NCBI GenBank assembly: GCA_025463415.1
Contig: JAOBWO010000098.1
Location: 1 to 39,304 of the forward strand
Source of the DNA: Acidimicrobiales bacterium
GTDB lineage: Bacteria > Actinomycetota > Acidimicrobiia > Acidimicrobiales > Ilumatobacteraceae
Length of the DNA: 39,304 nucleotides
Direction of reading: 5' to 3'
Position 1 is the stretch's first letter, and the number at the start of each line of letters is the position of its first letter. A program made the translations under genes and the position numbers. The notes below the pieces were generated by a model. The model made no database searches, had not been told where the DNA came from, and saw nothing but the letters and a program-made list of their open reading frames with translations. Shown in pieces: positions 31,001 to 39,031 of the stretch.

Positions 31001-31797
31001 CCGACAACGATCAACGACGCCAAGACGCCGACAGAACCTCGACAGCGGCTGCGTTCGTCGAGATCGTCGAAGCGCTGGTCACCAACTTCGACGTGATCGA
31101 CGTCCTGACCGGCGTCGCCGAGCGAAGCGTCGAACTCTTGAACGCGTCCGCGGCGGGCATCCTCCTCGCGGACGCGTCGGGCAGCCTGACTGTCGCTGCG
31201 GCGTCGAGCGAACAGGTCGGCGTGCTCGAGCTGTTCCAGATCCAGAACAGGCAAGGCCCGTGTTTCGACTGCTTCACGACTGGCGTGGCAGTCATGAACG
31301 CCTGGCTCGACATGGCTTCGCCGTGGCCGGATTTTGCGCGCGAGAGCGTCGCCGCCGGGTACCCCTCCGTCTACGCGGTGCCGCTCCGGCTCCAGAACAA
31401 CATCCTCGGCTGCCTCAACTTGTTCATGACCGAATCAGTCGTGCTGACCCCGAGCGACATCGCCCTCGCTCAAGCCCTTGCAGACGTCGCCACGATCGTG
31501 ATCATCCAGGACCAGGCCACTCGCGACGCCGCTCTGCGCGAAGGGACACTCCAGCACGCCCTGACGAGTCGGTTGGCCATCGAGCAAGCCAAGGGGATGA
31601 TGGCCGAGCGACTGAACATCGACATGGACACAGCGTTCAGTCGCCTCCGCGCATACGCACGACATACGAACCAGCGCCTCAGTGACGTCGCCACCACCGT
31701 CGCTTCCGGCACGATCAGCATTGCCACGATCAACAAGTCAGCGCGCCCACCGACACCACCGGCGGCCGCGGCCGCGACTCGCCGAACCCTGGATTGA
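30997..31797 (+). CDS. GAF-ANTAR domain regulator 2
   Basis: A 266-aa second copy: a GAF domain (about 18-175) with ASAAGILLADASGSLTVAA and the motif NRQGPCFDCFTTG, then ANTAR (about 190-240) with LAIEQAKGMMAERLNIDMDTAFSRL and LRAYARHTNQRLSDVA. Its ANTAR helices match the consensus (QAKGMMAERL) better than those of copy 1. A Pro/Ala-rich tail follows. Translation is coupled to copy 1 by ATGA at 30997. The two could form a heterodimer, one member with a good and one with a divergent RNA-binding surface. Confidence 0.9.
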   Translation: MTDNDQRRQDADRTSTAAAFVEIVEALVTNFDVIDVLTGVAERSVELLNASAAGILLADASGSLTVAAASSEQVGVLELFQIQNRQGPCFDCFTTGVAVMNAWLDMASPWPDFARESVAAGYPSVYAVPLRLQNNILGCLNLFMTESVVLTPSDIALAQALADVATIVIIQDQATRDAALREGTLQHALTSRLAIEQAKGMMAERLNIDMDTAFSRLRAYARHTNQRLSDVATTVASGTISIATINKSARPPTPPAAAAATRRTLD

Positions 31798-31806
31798 GAG
31801 CCCTGC

Positions 31807-32205
31807 TCAGTCGGCGAAGACGTCGCGGCTGAGCTGGAGGAAGAAGCGGTGGTCGTGCCCCGTGTTCGGGTCTGTGGAGTTGTACTTCGGGCCGTTCGCC
31901 TCGCCATTGGGGAGGTGATCCTCTGCGTAGATCGCGCCGACCGGGCAGACATCAGGCTGGTAGCACGCGGTGCACGAGGTGCACTCGTCGAGGTTGACGT
32001 ACAGGATCGTGTCGCCGAAGATCGCAATGGAGTCGGGATGGGGTTGATGGCTGTTCTCGACGACGCCGCTGCCGGCCATCTGCTCGGAGTTGAGCCGGGA
32101 CGTCGTCGGGTCGTACTCGTAGATGCACTGGACGGGGCAGACGTCGACGCACGCGCGGTCCTTCGTGCCGATACAGGCTTCGGTGATCACTGCGACGCCA
32201 GCCAT
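31807..32205 (-). CDS. 7Fe/8Fe-type ferredoxin with insertion
   Basis: A 132-aa electron carrier. The first half has CIGTKDRACVDVCPVQCIY, the Cx7CxxxCPxxC arrangement of FdxA-type 7Fe ferredoxins; the second has CTSCTACYQPDVCPVGAIY, CxxCxxCx5CP instead of the common CxxCxxCxxxCP. Between the two halves lie about 45 residues, roughly 20-25 more than in FdxA, and the C-terminus carries a ~30-residue tail ending RDVFAD. Start ATG 32205 with GAGGG just upstream. The stop is 9 bp from the convergent GAF-ANTAR stop. Confidence 0.85.
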   Translation of the reverse strand: MAGVAVITEACIGTKDRACVDVCPVQCIYEYDPTTSRLNSEQMAGSGVVENSHQPHPDSIAIFGDTILYVNLDECTSCTACYQPDVCPVGAIYAEDHLPNGEANGPKYNSTDPNTGHDHRFFLQLSRDVFAD

Positions 32206-32321
32206 GAAGCCCTCGTGCCCTGCCGCAGCAATCTTCAAACTGATGCCCCCGCACGGACGCGAGGTGACGTCGCGACGCTGCGAGCCCACGGTGGCGAAAT
32301 CCTCGGGCCGAACGCCCACCG

Positions 32322-32350
32322 GCCGGCTCGGACCAATGGTCCGAGCCGGC
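32322..32350 (-). terminator. Hairpin terminator of the subtilase gene
   Basis: A perfect 13-bp stem GCCGGCTCGGACC (32322-32334) / GGTCCGAGCCGGC (32338-32350) with loop AAT, 5 bp after the protease stop on the minus strand. Confidence 0.85.
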
Positions 32351-32355
32351 GCGGG

Positions 32356-33861
32356 TCAGGAGGTGAGCGCCGCGACCGCAGCTACTACGTCGACGAGTCC
32401 GGTCCCCTTGTCGTACGAGGTGCGATAGCCGTTGACTGAGGTGTACGCCGCACCATCTGTGTAGGGGAAGGCGGACGACTTGAGTGCCGCCTCGATCTCG
32501 GCGGGCGTTGCCGTCGGGTCGGCTTGGAACAGCTGGGCCACAATGCCAGCGATGCGCGGGGCGGCCATGGACGTGCCACTGATGGTGTTGAAGGTCCCGA
32601 TGTCGAGGGGCCCCGGGCCGTTGTTCGGGGCGAGACCCGTCGAGCAGATCACGAGGTACGGGCGACACGAAGACTCGATGTCCTCGCCGGGCGCCGACAG
32701 GTCCGGCCACGTCGTCGAGTCCGCCGCCGCGCCACGGGACGAGAAGCCGCTGACCGTGCCGTTGCGGGTGCCGGTGTTCTGATCGAAGTAGGACGCAACG
32801 GACAGCACGCCTCCCGTCGGATCCTGCGACGGCGGGTTCGTCAGACTCGCAGAACCGTCACCGGCGTCGTTGCCCGCTGCCCAAACTGTCACGACACCAT
32901 CGGCCGCGAGCGCACGCTGCAGCTGCACCGTCGCCGATTGCGGATCGAATGCACCGCCGCCGGTCGGCCCATAGGAGTTGTTGGTCACCTTGATCGGAGG
33001 GCACGCCGCTGCGCTGACGCCGGGCCCACAGGGAGCGTCGTGGTTCTCGAGGACCCAGTTCAGGGCCGAGTCGGCGCCGACGATCAGCAGTGTTGCACCC
33101 GTCGAGATCGAGACGAGGCTCGCACCGGGCGCGGCGCCCTGGAGCTGTGTTCCGTCGGTCAGCGTCGTGGGTCGGCCGGCGACGATGCCGTTGACGTGCG
33201 TGCCGTGACCGCCGACGGACAGGGTGTCCGTGTCGATCACCGTCGGCACTGCAATCACGCAGCTGGTCGTCGTGGTGGTCTCGTCGAGGCAGACACTCTT
33301 CAAGCTCGCGACGACGGCCGCGGAGCCGTCGGTGTTCCGCAGGAAGGGATGAGTCGGGTCGACGCCGGAATCGATGACGGCCACCGACACGCCGGAGCCG
33401 TCGAGAGCCTTGCCATCGGCACCGGTGAGCGTCGCGACGGCTTCGGCGCCACGCGTCGCGGTGTTGCTCGTCTCCATCGTGAACGCGATCGGCGCATCGC
33501 CTTCGAGGTACGTCACGCCGGGCGCGGCGTCGACCTCGAGGATCTGCGACCGGGTGCCACGCGCGACGGCCACACCGATCCGGTCGAAGGTGGTGACCAG
33601 GCGCATGTCCGCCGTCGCCACAGCGGCACGTGCCGTCGCAATGTCTACGCCGTGCACCATCACGGTCGTCCGGCCGATGCCCAGGTCGGCAAGTTGGTCG
33701 ACCAGGAACGGCTGCATGCGCGCACTGCTCGCTGCGACGGGTCGAGACGCAGCACCTGCTGCTGACGCCACGTGTGCCGTGGACGCAACCATGAGGCTGC
33801 CCCCCAGCAGAACTGCCGATAGTCGCCGCCGCGACAAACGGATATGGGATCGTGACTGCAT
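32356..33861 (-). CDS. Secreted subtilisin-like serine protease (S8)
   Basis: The signal peptide starts LSRRRLSAVLLGG (a plausible twin-arginine motif SRRRL) and ends near AHVASA, so the protein is exported. An inhibitor I9-like propeptide (about 65-130) is followed by the S8 domain with catalytic Asp164 (AVIDSGVD), His219 (GGHGTH), oxyanion Asn near 295 (TNNSYGP) and Ser431 (SGTSMAAP). Four to six cysteines could form disulfides. Length 501 aa; no cell-wall anchor at the C-terminus. Start ATG 33861 has AGAGG 7 nt upstream. A 190-bp divergent gap separates it from the dioxygenase gene. Confidence 0.93.
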   Translation of the reverse strand: MQSRSHIRLSRRRLSAVLLGGSLMVASTAHVASAAGAASRPVAASSARMQPFLVDQLADLGIGRTTVMVHGVDIATARAAVATADMRLVTTFDRIGVAVARGTRSQILEVDAAPGVTYLEGDAPIAFTMETSNTATRGAEAVATLTGADGKALDGSGVSVAVIDSGVDPTHPFLRNTDGSAAVVASLKSVCLDETTTTTSCVIAVPTVIDTDTLSVGGHGTHVNGIVAGRPTTLTDGTQLQGAAPGASLVSISTGATLLIVGADSALNWVLENHDAPCGPGVSAAACPPIKVTNNSYGPTGGGAFDPQSATVQLQRALAADGVVTVWAAGNDAGDGSASLTNPPSQDPTGGVLSVASYFDQNTGTRNGTVSGFSSRGAAADSTTWPDLSAPGEDIESSCRPYLVICSTGLAPNNGPGPLDIGTFNTISGTSMAAPRIAGIVAQLFQADPTATPAEIEAALKSSAFPYTDGAAYTSVNGYRTSYDKGTGLVDVVAAVAALTS

Positions 33862-34051
33862 GATGCATCCTCTCGCCGTGGATATCACCGCCCGCAGTAC
33901 CTGCACGGTACCCGCTCCGAGCCCGATGGACGTTTCCCGAGTCGGAACCGCTCATCTGCGTCAGCGCGCAGGGCACATCAGGGGCTCTCCACGACCCGGG
34001 CTCGTCACGTTTGGTCTAATGTCGGCGCACCGAGTCAGAGGAGTGGATGCC

Positions 34052-34839
34052 GTGTCGTCTGTCGCCGAGTTCCAGGACGTGGGCTACATCATCCGACCCG
34101 AGCTGCTCTCGGCAGAGGAAGTGGCCACGATCAACGCCCAGCTCGACACCATCGTCTCGGGCGGGCATCGGTCGGGATTGGTGCTGGAGAAGGACGAGCG
34201 CACGCTGCGTAGCGTGTTCAACCCGCACCTCTACAACGATGTGCTCGGGCGTGTGGTGCGCCATCCGCGGGTGCTGGGGATGGTCGAGGAGCTGCTGGGC
34301 GAACCCGTTTACGTGTTCCAGCTTGTGGTCAACAACAAATCGCCTTTCAACGGAGATGTCTGGTACTGGCATCAGGACTATCCCACCTATCGCGTCGACG
34401 ATCACATCGCCGAGAGCCGGATGGTGAACGTGTTGATCTTCCTTGACGAGGTGACGCAGTTCAACGGGCGCTCATGGTGGTGCCGGGGTCGCACCGGATG
34501 GAGTCCGACTGGCCTGACGAGTCCACCCAAGGCACCTCCTACACGATCCGCTACTCAGGAACGGGCGTGATCGAGGCCGAGGTGCAACGCGGCGGCATCG
34601 TCGCGCCGACTGGTCTTGCGGGGTCCGTGATGTTCATGCATCCCAACGTGCTCCATGGCTCTGGATCGAACCTGTCGCCGTGGAGGCGCAGACTGATCTC
34701 ACTCACCTACAACGCAGTGTCGAACAAAGCGACAGCGCCGTCGGCTCGCTCACGCGACATCGTCCCCGACGACAGCACCGTGCCGGCGCTGGTTGCGCTC
34801 GGCGACGACTGCCTCCTGGCCGGCGCATCGCGGATGTGA
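34052..34839 (+). pseudogene. Phytanoyl-CoA dioxygenase (PhyH)-family, one-base frameshift
   Basis: Fe(II)/2-oxoglutarate dioxygenase. The first frame, from GTG 34052 (AGGAG 8 nt upstream), carries WYWHQDYPTYR with the iron-binding His-x-Asp and runs to FLDEVTQFNG. At about 34466-34470 the frame is lost, and the rest continues one base off: LMVVPGSHR, then MFMHPNVLHGSGSNLSPWRR with the distal His and 2OG-binding Arg, ending at 34839. The family normally reads NGPLMVVPGSHR, so restoring one C after GGG repairs it. It is either a recent pseudogene, a sequencing error, or a programmed shift; no slippery heptamer is obvious. Its stop overlaps the next start (GTGA). Confidence 0.85.
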
Positions 34840-35978
34840 CCGGCGACGTCGACGGAGCGCGGCCGGTGTGGGCCGAAATTGAGCTCGGCGCCATCACGCA
34901 CAACATCGAGCGGATCCGCGAGCGTGCAGGTCGTCCCGTGCGGCTCATCGTCCCAGTCAAAGCCAACGCGTACGGCCATGGTGCTGTCGCCGTCGCACGG
35001 CACCTCGAACACATAGGGGTGGATGCCGTTGCGACGGCGAACGTCGACGAGGCGATCGCGCTTCGAACGGCGGGGGTCCGGCTGCCGATCCTGATGTACG
35101 CCTCACAACTGCCCGGCGCCACGTCACGACTCCGCGCCTACGGCCTCACGCCGACCATCGCCGATCGCGCCGGGCTCGAGGCCGCAGCGGCTGCAGCCGG
35201 CGACGATCCTGTCGCGGTGCATGTGGAGGTCGACGCCGGTTTCGGCCGTCTCGGGGTCCGCTTCGACGAAGCGGCGGCGTTCGTCGCCGCTGTGGTCGCC
35301 GAGCGACGGGTCTTCCTCGAGGGCATCTACACACACGTACCGTTCAGCGACGAGACCGGTGCCGTGTGGGCAGGGCGGCGGATCTCTGCGTTCGGTGAGC
35401 TCGTCCGCCAGATCGAGCTGACGCACGGCATCCGCATCCGCTACGCCCAGGCAAGCGCCAGCTCGGCCGTGATCGACTCGATCCCTGACGACCTGAACAC
35501 CATCGCTCCCGGGCACCTCACCTATGGCATCTCCCCGATCCACGGGGTGCAGGCCCACGACTACGGCTTCCAGCAGGCGTTGCGCGCGATCAGAGCGCAA
35601 GTGATCCATGTCGGGAGACGAGAGCCGGGAGACGACCTCGGGCCCGGTTCGGCCGACGAGGTGACCCGCACGGCTGTGTTGCTGCTCGGCATCGACAACG
35701 GGTACGGGTTCTCCGTCGGCGCGTCGGTGCTGCTGCACGGTGCCCGTTGCCCCGTGCTGTCCGTCACCGCCGAGTACACCGTGGTCGACACGTCCTCGGT
35801 GCCGGAAGTGACGGCGGGTCAAGTAGCCACGATCGTGGGCCGCGACGGCGCGGACTCGATCAGGCTCATCGACGTCGCTGCGAGCGCGGGGCACAGCGCT
35901 GGCTACTGGATGATGGGGTTCAGGCGAGTGCCACTCCTGTACGACGGGGAAGCATCATCCCCTGTGGTCGTGAGCTGA
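34836..35978 (+). CDS. Alanine racemase-fold PLP protein, highly divergent active site
   Basis: A fold-type III PLP protein of 380 aa. The PLP Lys is present (Lys42 in VPVKANAYGHG), as is VDAGFGRLGV. By eye, three hallmarks of alanine racemase are gone: the PLP-contacting Arg of VRPG is Ala (IAPGHLTYG), the catalytic Tyr of GYADG is Ile (GIDNGYG), and MDQ is AEY. Such changes suggest a reaction other than alanine racemisation, perhaps on a bulkier or hydroxylated amino acid. It overlaps the upstream dioxygenase gene by 4 bp, so the two probably worked in one pathway. Confidence 0.85.
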   Translation: MTGDVDGARPVWAEIELGAITHNIERIRERAGRPVRLIVPVKANAYGHGAVAVARHLEHIGVDAVATANVDEAIALRTAGVRLPILMYASQLPGATSRLRAYGLTPTIADRAGLEAAAAAAGDDPVAVHVEVDAGFGRLGVRFDEAAAFVAAVVAERRVFLEGIYTHVPFSDETGAVWAGRRISAFGELVRQIELTHGIRIRYAQASASSAVIDSIPDDLNTIAPGHLTYGISPIHGVQAHDYGFQQALRAIRAQVIHVGRREPGDDLGPGSADEVTRTAVLLLGIDNGYGFSVGASVLLHGARCPVLSVTAEYTVVDTSSVPEVTAGQVATIVGRDGADSIRLIDVAASAGHSAGYWMMGFRRVPLLYDGEASSPVVVS

Positions 35979-36039
35979 GCCTGCCGGACTCACGGTCCCG
36001 GGCTGTTCGGACGCGTGATTGCGAGTCGCGTCAAGAACT

Positions 36040-36453
36040 TCAGGGTGTGGTCCACGTCAGGTCGAGGCGTGCAGCAGCGCGTTCGATCGCCTCGACCAAT
36101 CGATCGATCGAACCGGCACACGCCTCGAGATCGGCCGGCGACAGCACGATCACCGGGGCCGAATCGGTCTCGGCCACGACCACAGGTGTGATGCCGCCCG
36201 TAGCGATCCGCACGGCAGTGGGCTGGTCATCGCGGTGATGGTTGTCGAATGGCACGGGGAGTCCATCGCGACACGCTTTCCACTCGGGACGCTCGCGCAC
36301 GGACCCGTGGGTGATCTCGCACAGCGCACAATGCCTCCGTCCCAGACGGGCACCAATCCAGTAGGCGAGTTCACCACGCAACGAACTCTCGGCGTCGTAC
36401 ACGCCCACGAGCCGGATGATCCGCCGGGGTGGGGCCACGTTGGAAGATGACAT
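36040..36453 (-). CDS. Conserved hypothetical protein with HCALC motif
   Basis: A 137-aa soluble protein. The core reads RLVGVYDAESSLRGELAYW, RRHCALCEITHGSVRERPEW and PFDNHHRDDQP, a set I associate with an uncharacterised bacterial family. The CxxC plus nearby His residues could bind a metal. ATG 36453 has GATGCT 6 bp upstream, matching the leaderless pattern. The frame continues upstream but with an Arg-rich, non-protein-like composition. Function unknown. Confidence 0.75.
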   Translation of the reverse strand: MSSSNVAPPRRIIRLVGVYDAESSLRGELAYWIGARLGRRHCALCEITHGSVRERPEWKACRDGLPVPFDNHHRDDQPTAVRIATGGITPVVVAETDSAPVIVLSPADLEACAGSIDRLVEAIERAAARLDLTWTTP

Positions 36454-36769
36454 GCCAACAGCATCGCAAATCGAGGCCTCGTAGTTGTCGCCCTGCGACG
36501 CCGAACGACTCCCGGCTTGCCTCGAGGGCCGCGGCCGGCATCGAACCACTGTGCCCGAAGGCCGGGCCGCGCGGGCGCCTAAGCTGCGGTCGCGTTGCGC
36601 GGCTGGGAGTCGCCTCGCCGTCCCGCTGGTGGCCCACCGGCCGCGCAACCACTCCAGAGTTCCATCACGAACACCGAATGCGGCACCCTCACCCGGTCTG
36701 TTCATCGGATGGTCACTGACGCGCATTACTCGGGAGCGTCTCCTTTGCTCGCATGTCGCCGGTGGAAGC
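36454..36769. other. 316-bp gap with no recognisable feature
   Basis: Apart from the likely promoter of the minus-strand hypothetical gene at its left edge, I see no gene, RNA or repeat here. A short GGAG/CTCC hairpin near 36731-36741 is too weak to call a terminator. Confidence 0.5.
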
Positions 36770-37300
36770 TCAGAACCGCCAGCGGGTTGCACCACCGGGC
36801 TCGACCGTTTGGAGCGCGGTGGCGGTCGTCATCGCGATCCGGTACACGTGCCACGGCGGCGGACCGGCGGACGGCGCGCTGAACGGTGCCGTCAGGGCAG
36901 TGCCGGTGTCGTCGACCTGTGCCGGCCACCCGCCTTCGGCCCACTCAGCGGCTCGTACGGCCACGGTGTCGGGATCGGTGACGAGCTCGGCGCGACCTTC
37001 GACAACGAGATCGAAATCCGACGTTGCCATGCTCAGCGTGCATCGCGGATCACGCTCGATGTTGCGGCCCTTGCGCGACGTGCGTCCGGTCTCGAACCAG
37101 AAGGCTTCATCGGACCAGAGCGCGCCGATGCCCGTCACGTGAGGGCTGCCATCGGCGTCGATGGTCGCCAGCCAACACGTGTGCCGATCCGGCCCGCCGG
37201 CGCCGGGCGCCTGATCGAGGCCTCTGGCGAGCCCGTCGCGCACCGTGCTCCATTCGACGAGTGGGGTTCCGTAGAGGTCGGCGAGGTTGCGTGCTTCCAT
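36770..37300 (-). CDS. PPOX-class (pyridoxamine oxidase/F420-type) protein
   Basis: A 176-aa split-barrel protein. Landmarks are HTCWLATIDADGSPHVTGIGALW, FWFETGRTSRKGRNIERDPRCTLSM (about residues 66-90) and a C-terminal YRIAMTTATALQTVEP with GGATRWRF. The RKxRNIxRDP motif is typical of the PPOX group binding F420 or FMN. ATG 37300 gives the usual family length; upstream in-frame ATG 37333 is possible and neither has a clear Shine-Dalgarno. It stands alone after three hairpins that separate it from the HNH gene. Confidence 0.82.
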   Translation of the reverse strand: MEARNLADLYGTPLVEWSTVRDGLARGLDQAPGAGGPDRHTCWLATIDADGSPHVTGIGALWSDEAFWFETGRTSRKGRNIERDPRCTLSMATSDFDLVVEGRAELVTDPDTVAVRAAEWAEGGWPAQVDDTGTALTAPFSAPSAGPPPWHVYRIAMTTATALQTVEPGGATRWRF

Positions 37301-37339
37301 GCAGAATCGACGCCGACGGATCGCTGAACTCATCGGCAC

Positions 37340-37421
37340 GTCACGCCCGACGGCGTGACCGCTGCAGTCGGCGACTCCCCAGGGAGTCACGCCGGTCCGA
37401 AGTACGACTCCCCAGGGAGTC
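37340..37421. repeat. Three consecutive palindromes, two identical
   Basis: GTCACGCC (37340-37347) pairs with GGCGTGAC (37352-37359). GACTCCCCAGGGAGTC occurs identically at 37373-37388 and 37406-37421, 33 bp apart; the second copy includes two bases of the HNH stop codon. All lie between two minus-strand genes and could act as tandem terminators of the HNH gene. Confidence 0.7.
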
Positions 37422-38730
37422 AGTTGCGGCGGGCGTCGAGGTCGCGGAGCGCGGCTTCAAGGTCGAAGTCGCCTTCGGGTGTGGGCACCGCATCCGGAAG
37501 ATCGCCGTCGACGTCGTCCACCCGAATCGGTTCGGCGGGTTGCATGCTGCCGTCGGGGCGGAGGAACCAGAGGTCGCCTCGAGGGTCACCGGTGATGGAC
37601 CAGCCGCCCTCATGCATCAGCCGGTGATGCATGCGGCAGAGGCAGATCAGGTTCGACTGGATCGTCGGCCCAGGCTGGAGCCAGTGCACGATGTGATGAG
37701 CGTCCAGCCACGCGGTGTGCTGACAACCGGGGAACCGGCAACCGTGATCGCGCAACCTCAGCAACCGCTTCAAGCGGCGCGACACCGTTCGCCGACCCTG
37801 CCCGAGGGCGCCGTCGTCACCGCCGTCGGTGTGGCGGAACCCTTGCAGGACCGCGTCACACAGGATCCGCCGGGCCGACTCACGAGGCACGCCGGCGGGG
37901 GCCGTGCCCAGGCCGTCGCCCGGCGCGAACGCACAACACCCGCGGCCCTCCTCGCCGACGCCGGCAGCGTCGCCGTCGCCGGCAACGTGGCCGTCGCGGG
38001 CACCGGTGTCGTCCGGGTCGTCGAACACGTCCGGGGTCAGGTGCAGCGTGACGAGGTGCGCGTCGTCGATGACGGCCGGATCCGCGATCGTCGCGACTGC
38101 ATGGATGGCCATGTCGAATGCCGCGTCTGCTCGCCGCTGGACCATGGACTCACCCGACACGAAGTCTTCCACGAAGCGGTCCACGCACTCGATGAAGACC
38201 GACCCCGCCTCGACCGGCAACCGCAACGTGGTGACCACCGAGTCGCCATCCAACCGGAGCCGCATCGACCGGTCCTCGAACGCCCGCTGCTCGGCATCTT
38301 CGGCAGTGACCTCACTCCTGCGGTACGCCGACACCATCCGTTCGACGTGGTTCGAAGTCGACCCCAGAGCGAACTGCAGCAACCAATCTGCGTTCGGCTC
38401 CGACGCGATCCTGGTGATCGAACGCACCTTGGCGTATGACAGCTGGCCCGACTGCATGGCGACGGCGAACTGCGGGAGCCGGTCCAACGCATGCGCGACC
38501 CGCACCTTCTCGTGCGCGGTGCACAGATCGACACCGGTCTGCCAAGACAGCCACGCCGCACACGATCGGCTCCCCGATCCGAGCCACCCGCGACGGCGGT
38601 CGAAGTCGGCGACCAACGCCAACCACCCCGCCTCCGCCGCCGTCATGTTCGCCGAACGACGACAGATCTCCGTCCCGAGCCATTCCAATGACACCTCATC
38701 GTCCAGATCGACAACCGCCACAGTCTCCAT
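37420..38730 (-). CDS. DUF222 (13E12-type) HNH endonuclease-domain protein
   Basis: A 436-aa protein of the actinobacterial 13E12 repeat family. The N-terminal DUF222 helical domain (about 20-230) contains AEAGWLALVADFDRR and RSCAAWLSWQTGVDL. An acidic low-complexity insert rich in Asp and Gly follows (about 255-300). The C-terminal HNH nuclease has CRFPGC, LDAHHIVHW and NLICLCRMHHRLMHEG with all expected Cys/His. Such genes occur in many copies in actinobacteria and probably cut DNA; the biological role is open. ATG 38730 is preferred (CATCAT 6 bp upstream); ATG 38766 or 38763 are alternatives. Confidence 0.9.
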   Translation of the reverse strand: METVAVVDLDDEVSLEWLGTEICRRSANMTAAEAGWLALVADFDRRRGWLGSGSRSCAAWLSWQTGVDLCTAHEKVRVAHALDRLPQFAVAMQSGQLSYAKVRSITRIASEPNADWLLQFALGSTSNHVERMVSAYRRSEVTAEDAEQRAFEDRSMRLRLDGDSVVTTLRLPVEAGSVFIECVDRFVEDFVSGESMVQRRADAAFDMAIHAVATIADPAVIDDAHLVTLHLTPDVFDDPDDTGARDGHVAGDGDAAGVGEEGRGCCAFAPGDGLGTAPAGVPRESARRILCDAVLQGFRHTDGGDDGALGQGRRTVSRRLKRLLRLRDHGCRFPGCQHTAWLDAHHIVHWLQPGPTIQSNLICLCRMHHRLMHEGGWSITGDPRGDLWFLRPDGSMQPAEPIRVDDVDGDLPDAVPTPEGDFDLEAALRDLDARRN

Positions 38731-38802
38731 CCCGACATGATGAACGAAGGGTGCGACAGCCATCATGTGATGACCGTCGTGAGGCGGTCGTCTGGTGCAA
38801 GA

Positions 38803-38902
38803 TCCGGATGGTGGTCCCGCTGTCGGGTCTGACCCTGGGTGCGACTGACCGACGTGTCTTTTCTCTGAATTGTCGGCCCTTCATGCGGAACCACCATCCG
38901 GA
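38803..38902 (+). ncRNA. Candidate bridge-RNA region in the IS110 left end
   Basis: TCCGGATGGTGGTCCCGC (38803-38820) and GCGGAACCACCATCCGGA (38885-38902) pair at 17 of 18 positions around a 64-nt interior. The interior contains a further stem CCGAC/GTCGG (38849-38853 / 38872-38876) and a GGTC/GACC pair near 38825-38834. IS110 left ends are known to encode a structured guide (bridge) RNA; the location and folding fit, but the loops cannot be matched to target or donor DNA without the other end of the element. Confidence 0.4.
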
Positions 38903-39031
38903 CGGCCTCGCCCGGCAAGTGACCTCATAGGAACCTGTTGACGCAGACCCCTGGCTGTCTTGTCCGAGCTGAGCCTGGCCCTCCCAACCGCTACCCGTTT
39001 GCGATGAGAGAAATTGGAAGGACCGACCATC

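Noticed and set aside
36530-36550. GGCATCGAACCAC resembles a tRNA T-loop on the minus strand
   Set aside because: The T-stem cannot pair beyond two bases and no acceptor or anticodon arm can be built.
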